Of a stretch of 53,707 bases of DNA, positions 10,684 through 19,298 are shown in pieces. Position 1 is the stretch's first letter. Every line of letters starts with the position of its first letter. The position numbers were made by a program, and so were the translations under genes. The notes beneath the pieces were generated by a model that had not been told where the DNA came from, made no database searches, and was given only the letters and a program-made list of their open reading frames with translations. The stretch lies in assembly GCA_913031035.1 (NCBI GenBank), contig CAJWGN010000008.1, forward strand, positions 1 through 53,707. The letters are read 5' to 3'. The stretch comes from an uncultured Gammaproteobacteria bacterium. GTDB taxonomy: Bacteria > Pseudomonadota > Gammaproteobacteria > Pseudomonadales > Pseudohongiellaceae.

Positions 10684-12213
10684 CTAAATAGCCGGAATTT
10701 TGAGTATTTGACCTACCATAATGCGATCCCCCGCGAGATTGTTAGCCAAGCGCAGCTGGGCCAAACTAATACTATAACGATCGGCGATCTCAGACAGAGT
10801 TTCTCCGCGCGCAATGCGATGCTCCGATGTCGCTGGAGAAATTCCACCCGGAAGCCGCAGCTCTTGACCAATACGTATTGTGTTAGAGGAAAGCCGGTTT
10901 TCCGATTTTAATACTGCCAGTGAGACATTGAAGCGGGCAGCGATTTCCGAAAGACTGTCTCCGCGCGTAACAGTATAGAAGCCCGGGACCACACCATTTG
11001 CTTTTTTCCAGGCAACCAAACTGCCTTCGGGCGGCGAGTCATAAAAGTACTTCATGACCCCTTTTGTAATAGCATCTGCCATTCGCCGCTGAAAATCCGG
11101 ATCATTTAATCGCTTTGCATCATCCGGATTTGTTAGATAACCAGTCTCAATCAACATCGATGGAATGTCAGGAGAATTTAGTACTTGCAAGGAAGCTTGC
11201 TGGACTTTGTCTTTGCGCAACCTCGCAATTCCATCTAGTGATTCCAATATACGGGTACCTGCAATCAGACTCTGCTCCATGCTCCATGCCATCTGCAGAG
11301 AAACTAGCGTTAAAGCCACATCATCGTCTAAACCGCCAAGTGCGATATCGGCACCGACACCCCCTAATAAGTCAGAGCTATTTTCCTTCTCAACTACCCT
11401 GCGGGCATTTTCACGGTCAGCTCTGTCGCCAGATAAGGCGTAAATAGTGACTCCCTTCGCGCGGCTGTTCTTGTACCAATCCGCGTGGATCGCAATGAAC
11501 AAGTCAGCACGGTTCTCTCGTGCTATCTTAGTTCTGCGCTTGAGTTCCACATAGTAATCGGATTCCCGAATCATGACTGCCCGATAGCCGGGCAGTGCAT
11601 TAATTCTATCGCGAAGTGATTTAGAGATTGCTAGCGTCACACTCTTTTCTTTTAGTCTTCCGTTAGGGCTAATGCTGCCTGGATCTTCACCCCCATGACC
11701 TGCCGAAATAGCGACAACCAGCTCTCGCCGTCCATCTGAATTTGGCGCGGCAACAGGCGCAACCGCAGACCGGCTTGAAGACGCAACGGCTGTGACCGCT
11801 GCGACGTCGTACAGATCTACAACCAAACGGTCGCTGTGCTCTTTATTTGGCTCAAGTGTAAAGCTTGAAGGCTTAACTTCGGCGTTAAGATCAAGAACTA
11901 TTCGCAGCCCGGTGCCATTGCGAACGCCACTGCGAACAGCCGTTATCGGACTGCTGCTAAAATCCAAACCGGAAAGATCATCAAACTGAGTCGCGTTATT
12001 GATATCGATAACAACTCGGCGGGGGTTTTCCAGGGTAAACAGGTTGTACGTCACGGCCTCACTTAAATCGAAGACTAACCGGGTGTGGTCTGGCGCACGC
12101 CACATCCGTACCTCTTTTAAAGATGATCCAGAGGCCACCTGAGCCAAGCTCAATAGCATTGCTAGAGCAAAAAGCCCACAGCTGTGTTTTATAGATAGGC
12201 ATATCTTGTTCAT
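10684..12213 (-). CDS. amiB: N-acetylmuramoyl-L-alanine amidase (AmiB/AmiC type) with two LysM domains
   Basis: Periplasmic zinc amidase that cleaves septal peptidoglycan during daughter-cell separation. I choose the ATG at 12213 (509 residues) because it starts a clean signal peptide (MNKICLSIKH then a hydrophobic core ending near VASGS); an upstream ATG at 12270 adds 19 residues and overlaps tsaE. An AMIN domain (about 30-130) precedes the Amidase_3 domain with zinc-site segments AISAGHGGEDPGS, FIAIHADW and SMLIETGYLTNP. Two C-terminal LysM repeats (YTVTRGDSLSEIAARF and HRIARGETLSEIADRY) bind glycan. Position between tsaE and mutL is the amiB position. Confidence 0.96.
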   Translation of the reverse strand: MNKICLSIKHSCGLFALAMLLSLAQVASGSSLKEVRMWRAPDHTRLVFDLSEAVTYNLFTLENPRRVVIDINNATQFDDLSGLDFSSSPITAVRSGVRNGTGLRIVLDLNAEVKPSSFTLEPNKEHSDRLVVDLYDVAAVTAVASSSRSAVAPVAAPNSDGRRELVVAISAGHGGEDPGSISPNGRLKEKSVTLAISKSLRDRINALPGYRAVMIRESDYYVELKRRTKIARENRADLFIAIHADWYKNSRAKGVTIYALSGDRADRENARRVVEKENSSDLLGGVGADIALGGLDDDVALTLVSLQMAWSMEQSLIAGTRILESLDGIARLRKDKVQQASLQVLNSPDIPSMLIETGYLTNPDDAKRLNDPDFQRRMADAITKGVMKYFYDSPPEGSLVAWKKANGVVPGFYTVTRGDSLSEIAARFNVSLAVLKSENRLSSNTIRIGQELRLPGGISPATSEHRIARGETLSEIADRYSISLAQLRLANNLAGDRIMVGQILKIPAI

Positions 12214-12260
12214 ATTCAAATTCTGGTGAGACAGAGTTCCTGATGTGTACTTATTCGGCC

Positions 12261-12752
12261 TCAAAGCCACAACCTTTGGGCGATTTTTGTCCCTTTCTCG
12301 GAATCAATTCGACAATTTAACTTACGACCAGTTCCCGAGTCACTTAGATCGATAAGTAAATCAGCCTTTGGGATTCGCCCGATGCCTTTTAAGGGCCACT
12401 CAAAAAGACAAACATTCCCCTCTTCAAAGTAGTCATCAACGCCCAGAAAATCGACTTCTTCAGGGTCGCTAAGGCGGTACAAGTCAAAATGATAAACGTT
12501 CCCACGCTCAAATTCATAGGGTTCTACTAAGGTATAGGTCGGACTTTTTACAGGGCCCACGTGCCCATAGCCTTGAATGAATCCTCGCGCCAATGTGGTC
12601 TTGCCTGCGCCCAAGTCTCCGGTTAGATAAACCACAGCGCCGAAACTTTTGCTAACCTCTCCCTGCGTTGATTGACTCATAGTGGCTAGTGCCAACCGTT
12701 TGCCAAAATCTAGGGTTTGGGCTTCGTCAGCGAGAAATTGTTGTTTCATCAT
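12261..12752 (-). CDS. tsaE: tRNA threonylcarbamoyladenosine biosynthesis ATPase TsaE
   Basis: ATPase partner of TsaB/TsaD in making t6A37 on ANN-decoding tRNAs. The 163-residue protein has the P-loop GDLGAGKTTLARGF (about 47-60), SPTYTLVEPYE and the LFEWPLKG segment typical of the family (YjeE). It lies between nnr and amiB as in most gammaproteobacteria. The predicted stop lies 47 bp before my amiB start, or overlaps it by 10 bp if the longer amiB start is used. Confidence 0.97.
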   Translation of the reverse strand: MMKQQFLADEAQTLDFGKRLALATMSQSTQGEVSKSFGAVVYLTGDLGAGKTTLARGFIQGYGHVGPVKSPTYTLVEPYEFERGNVYHFDLYRLSDPEEVDFLGVDDYFEEGNVCLFEWPLKGIGRIPKADLLIDLSDSGTGRKLNCRIDSEKGTKIAQRLWL

Positions 12753-12811
12753 AAGGTTTTAAGCTGAGAGTAACTGCCCAATTCAAATCAATCGTCTAAA
12801 GAGCAAGTAGA

Positions 12812-14419
12812 TCAATGAGGCATTTTTGAGGGGTTCACTAGTCGCCGGAGCCAAGGTAGCAAATCTGAAGCCACCAAGCCACGTTCACCGGTATTTTCTG
12901 CAGCGAGATCCGCAGCCTCACCATGAATACATACTGCGCAGCTGAGGCCTTTATCTGGCGCAATCCCCTGAGAAATTAACGCCGCTATTAATCCTGCCAG
13001 TAAGTCACCCATGCCCCCGGAACCCATGCCGGGATTGCCCTCGCTGCATAATTCAATCGCGTTCGGATCACTACTGTGGATCATTAGGCTGCCGCTTCCT
13101 TTAAGCAAACAACTGCCACCGTAAATTTCGGCCAGCTTTCGAATTGAATCGAAGCGGTCTTGCTGAACCCCAACAACCGTTGTGTCTAACATCGCGGCGG
13201 CTTCTCCAGGATGAGGGGTTAACACCCAATTTCCATAGCAAGCTCCGCTGGAATCCATCCGATCTTTCAACAAATGCAGAGCATCCGCATCAATCACAAG
13301 CGGGGTACTGGTGGCACGACTTCGACTTAGGACTTCGTTAAACAGCTTCAAGGCCCAGCGACTTCGGCCAAGACCAGGCCCAATAACGATAGCAGTCGCC
13401 TTGTTTAAGAGATCGGTAATTTTGGCATCGATAAGTGAGCCTGCCAATGAAGGGTTAGCGCTTGAACCTGAAAAATCCTCAGTCCCGTGCCACATCAACT
13501 CAGGACATCGCGCCAATGCTGCTGGACGATGGATAGATCTGGATATAACACTCACCAGCCCCGCACCACTTCGCAAAGCGGCCTCGGCGCAAAGGATTGC
13601 AGCGCCTCCAAATCCGGTATCGCCTCCAATCACAACCACATGGCCGTTAGACCCTTTATGGCTGGATGCTTTCCGAGGGACTAAATAGCTCGTAGCAAAA
13701 TTTATATCAATCCTACGCACGCTTGGAATTGGCGATTGCGGGCTAGTGTATACTTGCAGCGGAATGTCCAAATCGTGAAACACAATTTCTCCGCAGTAAT
13801 CTCGGCCGTGTCCGGTCAGCATTCCCCGTTTAAGTCCTATGAACGTCACCGTTAGGTCTGCTTCCACCACAGTGCCCAACGGCATACCTGTATCAGCGCT
13901 TAAACCTGAAGGTATGTCTATGGCCACTACTGGCGCCAAAGTTGAGTTCAGAATTTCGATGGCCCTAGCAAATTTTCCTGTCACAGGTCGATCAAGACCG
14001 GTTCCAAGCAGCGCATCCACCGCCACGGCATACTCGTGTGCCGCCACTGGGCGAGCCAGAAATGCCTCAAATTCGCACATCTCAACATTATTGAGTTTCG
14101 CTTTTTGATAAGCAGAACCTGCGTCGGGACCTAATCTGGAAAGGTCTCCAACAATAATTATTTCGCAGGGAATAGCGTGCTCTTTGGCGAGGACAGCACA
14201 CAAAAAGCCGTCTCCGGCGTTGTTGCCACAACCCACAAAAATCCGCAAGAATTGAGTCTTTGGCCAGCGCGTCAAAATGCATTGGAACGCCGCTTTGGCA
14301 GCGAGCTGCATTAAACCAGAACCGCTGCAGCCAAATTTATCTATAGCCAGGCTATCAAGCTGCCGAACCTGAGCAGCGCTGTAAAGGGGATTTGGAAGCT
14401 TAACCAAAGAATCGCTCAT
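12812..14419 (-). CDS. nnr: Bifunctional NAD(P)H-hydrate epimerase / ADP-dependent dehydratase
   Basis: Repairs damaged NADH and NADPH: the N-terminal YjeF_N domain (about 1-220) epimerises the hydrates and the C-terminal kinase-like domain (about 235-530) dehydrates them using ADP. Visible marks are GCGNNAGDGF in the first half, with AVDALLGTGLDRPV, and NGHVVVIGGDTGFGGAAILCAEAALRSGAG, LTPHPGEAA and GSGGMGDLLAG (466-476) in the second, with the catalytic-type Asp472. The 535-residue length suits the fused form. It heads the tsaE-amiB-mutL unit here; a MarR gene, not queG, lies upstream. Confidence 0.97.
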   Translation of the reverse strand: MSDSLVKLPNPLYSAAQVRQLDSLAIDKFGCSGSGLMQLAAKAAFQCILTRWPKTQFLRIFVGCGNNAGDGFLCAVLAKEHAIPCEIIIVGDLSRLGPDAGSAYQKAKLNNVEMCEFEAFLARPVAAHEYAVAVDALLGTGLDRPVTGKFARAIEILNSTLAPVVAIDIPSGLSADTGMPLGTVVEADLTVTFIGLKRGMLTGHGRDYCGEIVFHDLDIPLQVYTSPQSPIPSVRRIDINFATSYLVPRKASSHKGSNGHVVVIGGDTGFGGAAILCAEAALRSGAGLVSVISRSIHRPAALARCPELMWHGTEDFSGSSANPSLAGSLIDAKITDLLNKATAIVIGPGLGRSRWALKLFNEVLSRSRATSTPLVIDADALHLLKDRMDSSGACYGNWVLTPHPGEAAAMLDTTVVGVQQDRFDSIRKLAEIYGGSCLLKGSGSLMIHSSDPNAIELCSEGNPGMGSGGMGDLLAGLIAALISQGIAPDKGLSCAVCIHGEAADLAAENTGERGLVASDLLPWLRRLVNPSKMPH

Positions 14420-14463
14420 CGTAGTTTCCAGCTTCCTGCTCGATCAAATCTTAGCGACTTGAA

Positions 14464-14910
14464 TCAGCGATCAAATTTTTGGATAAGCCGCCGAACAAGT
14501 CTTAACGCCGTATCCAATTCTTCAGTAGGAATATCATCTGTGGTCGCGATAGCCCAAGGGTCTTGGACTTCGCGCAATTGTGAATATGCCACCTTGCCTT
14601 CATCTGAGAGCCTTACCAACACTGAGCGTTTGTGCCGAGGGTTAGGAAGGTACACTAACAGGGCATCTTGCACCATGACATCAGTAATTCGCTGTACTGC
14701 CTGTCGTGATTGGCCTAGCACTCGGGCTATCCCTGGTACCGTCAATCCATTAGTGGAAAGCGCGATAGCAGCGATAACTTTCCACCGGGCATGTGTCAGA
14801 CCCATATTTTGGGTCATTGCATCGCCTTCAGAGATCAATAAGCCATTAAGACGGAAAACCGACAAAACTAAGTCCAAAAACAACACTCGTTTAGGGTAAT
14901 GGGAAGCCAA
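14464..14910 (-). CDS. MarR-family transcriptional regulator
   Basis: A 148-residue winged-helix DNA-binding protein of the MarR family. The recognition region is LTVPGIARVLGQSRQAVQRITDVMV, followed by the wing NPRHKRSVLVRLSDEGK; helices at both ends would form the dimer. The start is TTG at 14910, chosen for the AGGAG nine bases upstream. It is codirectional with nnr, 44 bp before it. A short perfect inverted repeat about 80 bp upstream (14988-14998) could be its operator. Target and ligand are unknown. Confidence 0.9.
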   Translation of the reverse strand: MASHYPKRVLFLDLVLSVFRLNGLLISEGDAMTQNMGLTHARWKVIAAIALSTNGLTVPGIARVLGQSRQAVQRITDVMVQDALLVYLPNPRHKRSVLVRLSDEGKVAYSQLREVQDPWAIATTDDIPTEELDTALRLVRRLIQKFDR

Positions 14911-15370
14911 TTTGTCTATCTCCTAATTTTTGTCAGTATGCTGTCATCATCTTGCCTTTCAGTCAATTGATGCAGCTCAATAAAAATCATACGGTATGTC
15001 GATGTTCACAAAGCGTTGTTAGCCAAAAGACTGGACTTGTTACCCAAGCCCTAACCCAACGCATTTGGGATATGTAGCGCTCTTATTCGCAGAAAGCTCC
15101 ATCGAGCTTTTCTGTTGCCGATACTGTAAAGCTACACGTCAATTGAACTTAAATTGCTTGTATTTAAAATACGCGACTTTTGAGCTTTTAGACCAAATAC
15201 TGTCAATATTTCATGCAATGACAGTTTGCTGCATACAAAGGCGTAGCCAAAACAATGTGCCTATAGCGCTAGATACGACTAAGCAGTCTGTATCAGTCAC
15301 GGCGCTCGCTGCCGCTTTAGTCATCAACTTGAATGACATAGAATGCAAGCTCGCTTAGCTGTCACGGATT
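14911..15370. other. Intergenic region upstream of the MarR gene
   Basis: About 460 bp between divergent genes. It should hold the MarR promoter and that of the plus-strand gene at 15371. I see one perfect 11-bp inverted repeat (CATAC-G-GTATG at 14988-14998). A 97-codon open frame at 15065-15358 shows no family resemblance or ribosome site and I do not call it. Confidence 0.5.
14988..14998. promoter_or_regulatory. Possible MarR operator palindrome
   Basis: A perfect inverted repeat, CATAC-G-GTATG, lies about 80 bp upstream of the MarR-family start. MarR proteins often bind such short palindromes in their own promoters. Its length could occur by chance; the operator role is inferred. Confidence 0.3.
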
Positions 15371-15910
15371 ATGAATTTGTTGCTGGTTAATTTATCACCG
15401 GTTAAAGCTGCCGCAATATCGCTTATGCTGATAGTAATAGGCACTAACGCCGCGCCCAATCCAGCAATGGCTGACGCCGGCAGGGATGCTACGAAACTAA
15501 TTGAGCTGACCAATATCAGCGAGCAATTTGAGCTTGTTCGTCAACAACAAACCCGAACGGTCATCCGCACATACGCAAGCATTGTCAGTACCGAACATGG
15601 CCTTGAGCTTCCCGCCGCCGTGAAAGAAGCAATCTCGCTCTGCTATGAGCAAAGCTATGATTGGGCTAATTTTGAAGATGGAATTGTCGATATTCTGTTA
15701 GAAAACTTTACAGAAAAAGAGATGCAGCTGCTGCTAGACTTTTACCGAAATCGCGGGCTTCCTCCGTCACAGATCGATGCTTTTAGAGACATCGTTGCGA
15801 AAGGCGAATTGATTCAGAGACTGGGCGCAGAACATATTTTTACCGTGACCGATGGCTGCGTAGATCTAGGCACTGAAGCCGTATTAACTTATCTAAGAGA
15901 GGAACCTTAG
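15371..15910 (+). CDS. Secreted DUF2059-like protein
   Basis: A 179-residue protein with an N-terminal export signal (hydrophobic from about residue 12 to 34, probable cleavage after AMADA). The body is helical, with the FTEKEMQLLLDFYRNRGLPP block close to the end; such a block with a preceding Tyr/Glu-rich helix is typical of DUF2059 proteins, which are periplasmic and of unknown role. ATG start without a strong ribosome site. Convergent with the DUF4159 gene, one base between the stops. Family assignment is by eye and moderate. Confidence 0.7.
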   Translation: MNLLLVNLSPVKAAAISLMLIVIGTNAAPNPAMADAGRDATKLIELTNISEQFELVRQQQTRTVIRTYASIVSTEHGLELPAAVKEAISLCYEQSYDWANFEDGIVDILLENFTEKEMQLLLDFYRNRGLPPSQIDAFRDIVAKGELIQRLGAEHIFTVTDGCVDLGTEAVLTYLREEP

Positions 15911-15911
15911 A

Positions 15912-16718
15912 TTAGTGTGTCATTGAATACATCAAGTAGTTGATACCCAAACGGTAGGCTGAGTTCGCATAACGAGTGGGATAATCAGGGTGATAAGTAT
16001 GTTCCCAGCCATCGCCCATGTCCGAATTCCAATTAATTAAAACCATTACCCGCCCCTCATCATCAAGAATGGCGTGGTTGCTCGCGAAATCAATTCCTTG
16101 CTCCCCGAATTCATCCGAACGATATAAAGCAGGGATCATTGTTGGGCCGTCTATATCGTAATAGACGTGAAAAATCTCATGATCTGGTGACAACTCGATA
16201 ATTTCTCTATCGGGGAAAATCTGACTAAAAGCCGCATAGAAGTTATCCCACTGCTGTTGGCCCCAGAAATCATCAATGAGCAGAAAGCCACCTCGCGAAA
16301 GGTACTCTCGCAAATTTTGTATCTCACCGGGATTCAGCTGAATTCCTCCTCCTTGTCCAACTTCCAACATATAAAGAAAAGGATAGTCAAAAATTTTCTG
16401 ATCATCAAAACGAAGCACAATAGGCTCACTCATCACCCGAATATTGGTGAGTCTAGAGACCCCGCGCAAGAAGTTCCTGTCGGCATCGGGGAAATCGATA
16501 GACCAAGGGCCGTAGCCAAAACCGCGACTATAAAAGGTGTCAAAAGCGACACGAACAAAATTAAATTCCCCGCCTTCATCGTTTGCTATGGGTAAATTTT
16601 GAGACTCGGGACTAAATACCTGGCCATTTAAAGTCAATGGCAAAGAAAGTGCCATAAACGCCAATACTGGCCCCGCGATTTTTACCGCTACTGCGCTCAA
16701 ATGCTGGCTAACTCTCAT
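15912..16718 (-). CDS. DUF4159 domain protein, exported
   Basis: A 268-residue protein with a signal peptide (about 1-32) and a DUF4159 domain: FNFVRVAFDTFYSRGFGYGPWSIDFPDAD at the start, then FLYMLEVGQGGGIQL, LREYLSRGGFLLIDDFWG and an end with YRLGINYLMYSMTH. The domain resembles a class I glutamine amidotransferase/Rossmann fold and often occurs with AAA-MoxR gene clusters, but no such partner is here; this gene stands alone. Function is unknown. ATG start; the upstream 313 bp has no gene. Confidence 0.85.
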   Translation of the reverse strand: MRVSQHLSAVAVKIAGPVLAFMALSLPLTLNGQVFSPESQNLPIANDEGGEFNFVRVAFDTFYSRGFGYGPWSIDFPDADRNFLRGVSRLTNIRVMSEPIVLRFDDQKIFDYPFLYMLEVGQGGGIQLNPGEIQNLREYLSRGGFLLIDDFWGQQQWDNFYAAFSQIFPDREIIELSPDHEIFHVYYDIDGPTMIPALYRSDEFGEQGIDFASNHAILDDEGRVMVLINWNSDMGDGWEHTYHPDYPTRYANSAYRLGINYLMYSMTH

Positions 16719-17031
16719 AAATAGAAGGTCTCAAAAATCAGATTCTAGTGTGTATGGATTCTCTCGTGAGTTCATTATCAACTCGACGCGCACATGAGTA
16801 AGTAGATCCAAAAAACACCTTTTAATTTTTCAAATGTCACCTACACTCTTCCTTAAGAGCGCAGTAATCGTGGCTCAACATGTTCTCACTAGAGAATTCC
16901 GGCCAGCTTACGTGTCACAAGGATGTGCGCGTGGCCGGAAAACACTTTCTTCTTTTGCTAAAAAATTTACTAGTAATCTTCCGAACCACAATGATGATAC
17001 GACAGCAGTGTTGTTTTGGTCTATTGGCCGG
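16719..17031. other. Intergenic region with an inverted repeat
   Basis: About 310 bp between two minus-strand genes. A 9-bp inverted repeat TTCCGGCCA (16898-16906) / TGGCCGGAA (16932-16940) is visible, and a further GGCCGG occurs near 17028. No T-run follows, so it is not an obvious terminator. I see no gene. Confidence 0.4.
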
Positions 17032-17988
17032 CTACTTCCGTAACGAAGCACAATAATCTTCATTGCTTACCGCTGGCGTAAACCAAATATAGTCATAGGC
17101 GCTGACTCCAGCCGTACTTTCCACATAATCCCCAGCGTTAGTTAGCTCCTCGCTGACTTCCATAAAAGCCAAAGACACAATATCGTCTCTTTCTAAGTCG
17201 CCATCTGATGCCAGCAAATAATTTGGCACACCCAAATCCTGCCGCGCGTGATAGTTGCCAGCGATTAGAATAGATAAACGATTCGGTTGCGGCCGAACTA
17301 GGCTACCCGCCATCGCAGAATCTCTAGCCTGCTGGACAGCAACCATTGGAGGAAACTGTGACTCTGGCAAGAGACCGCAATGACTTGCATCAATGTCGCT
17401 GAGCAACTGATCCATCACTTCTGGGCCGACGATTTTTTGCAACGGCGAGGGCTGTTCAGCACCATAAACGCTGCGCATAGTTTCTGTACTTATATTGCCA
17501 GCATAGAGGGGGATAGAAGCATTGACTGCCAATTGAATTAAGGGAGAATAGAAATCCCAATTCCAACCATCACTATCCCAATCTAAGTAGCTTTTCAAAT
17601 CATCCAAAGAGCTGAAATCCTGATCCAAGATAAGGTCAAGCTTTGACTGAATGGTGGAATCCATCATTTCCAGACTCAATGCTGAAAGCTTATTAGATTG
17701 CAGGATTGCCGTCGTCACTAGCGCCTGCAGCGTATGATGATCAGGGTTATCATGCTTTTCACCTAATAAAAGATAGTCGCCCCTGCCTAATTCAGTCTGT
17801 AGATTTGGCATTGAAATTACAGAGGCATTTTTTACGTCCCACACAACTCCTACGAGCTCGTGGCCTGTATTAAGTTTGGACTCCCACTGGGGGTTTTCCA
17901 ATTGAGCAAAACCTGAACTAGAAACCAATAGAGATATGGTGAAAGCGGCAGCTTTAATCAGTGCCACCCATTTGCAACCAGTTGTCAT
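17032..17988 (-). CDS. ChaN-like (Tiki superfamily) haem-binding lipoprotein-type protein
   Basis: Member of the ChaN family, whose Campylobacter member binds haem and is thought to aid iron uptake. I use the ATG at 17988 (318 residues) because it begins a signal peptide (MTTGCKWVALIK, core, cleavage near SSSGFAQ); an upstream ATG at 18024 overlaps the previous gene more. Family marks are LLLGEKHDNPDHHTLQ with the Glu-His pair, LSLEMMDSTIQ, LYAGNIS and LIAGNYHARQDLGVP. The 35-bp overlap with the cytochrome gene indicates one operon (sixA, cytochrome, chaN-like). Haem binding itself is inferred. Confidence 0.85.
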   Translation of the reverse strand: MTTGCKWVALIKAAAFTISLLVSSSGFAQLENPQWESKLNTGHELVGVVWDVKNASVISMPNLQTELGRGDYLLLGEKHDNPDHHTLQALVTTAILQSNKLSALSLEMMDSTIQSKLDLILDQDFSSLDDLKSYLDWDSDGWNWDFYSPLIQLAVNASIPLYAGNISTETMRSVYGAEQPSPLQKIVGPEVMDQLLSDIDASHCGLLPESQFPPMVAVQQARDSAMAGSLVRPQPNRLSILIAGNYHARQDLGVPNYLLASDGDLERDDIVSLAFMEVSEELTNAGDYVESTAGVSAYDYIWFTPAVSNEDYCASLRK

Positions 17989-18451
17989 AAGTTTGTGTAC
18001 TCCAAAAATTTTGAAAAAAAGCAATCACTGCCAGCTTCTCTGCCTCATTTAAGCTATCCGCAAAGCCTGGCATTGTTCCACCCAAAGGAACCCCTCCTTG
18101 GTTAATAACACCCAGCAGCACTGACAAAGAGTGATGCCACGCGTGGGCATCACCGTTGAGAGGGGGCGGAGGAAAAGAGCCATCGGATAACTTTTTTTTC
18201 CAGTCTTCATAACGCCCTTGCGCGCCTACCCCATGACAATCGGAGCAGTTATCAGCGAACACCTGCGCACCCAGATCAACCTGATCTGATGAATACCAGC
18301 GAGATGAATCAGCGCCCCCTGACTCCGGCCCCGACACTGAGGCTGATTCCACACTAACAGCCTTATATGGCGACTCGCTTGGATCTTGCTGGCATGAACC
18401 CAAGAGCAACAAGCCTGCTAAAACCAATATTTCTGGCAAACCCTCTTGCAC
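17954..18451 (-). CDS. Lipoprotein c-type cytochrome, monohaem
   Basis: A 165-residue membrane-anchored class I cytochrome c. A short signal ends in the lipobox LGSC (Cys20); a linker rich in Ser/Glu follows. The haem site is CSDCH (69-73) and the probable distal ligand is Met127 in GGTMPGF. GTG start at 18451, only five bases after the sixA stop, and the 3' end overlaps the ChaN-like gene. It should carry electrons in the periplasm; the partner oxidase or dehydrogenase is not evident. The region between the two haem ligands is family-normal (GDAHAWHHS). Confidence 0.93.
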   Translation of the reverse strand: MQEGLPEILVLAGLLLLGSCQQDPSESPYKAVSVESASVSGPESGGADSSRWYSSDQVDLGAQVFADNCSDCHGVGAQGRYEDWKKKLSDGSFPPPPLNGDAHAWHHSLSVLLGVINQGGVPLGGTMPGFADSLNEAEKLAVIAFFQNFWSTQTYDNWLQMGGTD

Positions 18452-18456
18452 GCTAG

Positions 18457-18951
18457 CTAACTCTGCTTCTTAGGGAAATCAAACTCGATCAGCCGTGCCG
18501 AACCTAAGGAGGCATCCGCCCAATCATCAATCGCAAGCTCCATCTGAACTAAACCACACGTGGGTATATTTTCGAAGGCCTCCCCTGTCATTGCGTTGGC
18601 GAATTCCGTGATAGCCGGATTATGACCTACCAACATTGAGGCATTACAGGCGCTATCCATTAGCTTGGCTGCCTTGAGGAACATACCCACTCCAGCAAAA
18701 TAGAGCTCCGAATTACTTACAATAGCGCCACCTTTATAATCTATCGCTTCAGAAAACAAGCCAGCCGTTGTCTTAGCGCGTGTGGCTGGACTAGACACAA
18801 TGCAGTCTACCCTGCAATTGCGAGCATTAAACCGATCCGCCATGACGGGAACGTCTCGCAGTCCGCGAGCATTTAAGGGTCGTTCGAAATCTTTAAGATC
18901 GGGGTCGTCCCAGCTGGATTTTGCATGACGAAGTAAGTACAGAATTTTCAT
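18457..18951 (-). CDS. sixA: SixA-family phosphohistidine phosphatase
   Basis: A 164-residue member of the histidine phosphatase (RHG) superfamily, SixA type, which removes phosphate from phosphohistidine on signalling or phosphotransferase proteins. The catalytic signature LLRHAKSSWDD (catalytic His9) is followed by DFERPLNARG and IVSSPATRAKTTA; a second active-site His is in MLVGHNPAITEFAN. It has no long extra domain. It begins a likely operon with the cytochrome and ChaN-like gene. Substrate in this organism is unknown. Confidence 0.93.
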   Translation of the reverse strand: MKILYLLRHAKSSWDDPDLKDFERPLNARGLRDVPVMADRFNARNCRVDCIVSSPATRAKTTAGLFSEAIDYKGGAIVSNSELYFAGVGMFLKAAKLMDSACNASMLVGHNPAITEFANAMTGEAFENIPTCGLVQMELAIDDWADASLGSARLIEFDFPKKQS

Positions 18952-19298
18952 TGGTTTGTTCTAGTTCCGAAAAAGCGTCGAAGAGAACCCGTCAAGGCCC
19001 TCATAATAACTCCGAATTAATTCACCAATATCGAGTCGGTGACCGACTCGCGGTCTTAGCAACTCAGTCTTACCAAGTTAGATTCGCCAAAGAGTTAGGC
19101 ACATAAGTGAGTCTTATACCCCAAAAAAACCCCCAATTCCAGAAAAGTTGTCTATTACAGCCCACTGGTTGAGATCGACGCTACAGAGCTAGAGATAGAG
19201 GCCGAAAACATCAGGTATCAGCGATACCGTCTGTCAATATTTGCGAAACTATGGCGACGGCACCACCGTCGCAAGCTATCGAAAAAGGTATACAAAGA
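18952..19298. other. Divergent intergenic region with 19-bp palindrome
   Basis: About 350 bp between the divergent sixA and DUF481 genes, so promoters for both should be here. The clearest element is the near-perfect palindrome at 19032-19050. A run of seven A then five C occurs near 19124-19135. No gene was recognised. Confidence 0.5.
19032..19050. repeat. 19-bp palindrome CGAGTCGGT-G-ACCGACTCG
   Basis: Nine-base arms with one central base, perfectly complementary and GC-rich. It lies between divergent genes, so it could be an operator or an RNA hairpin near the sixA start. No T-run follows on either strand, which argues against a terminator. Confidence 0.7.

Noticed and set aside
15065-15358. 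97-codon frame on the plus strand
   Set aside because: No ribosome site, odd composition with many Cys and no family resemblance; it lies in a promoter-type region.
16834-17043. 69-codon plus frame
   Set aside because: Its end overlaps the ChaN-like gene on the other strand, no ribosome site, no family features.
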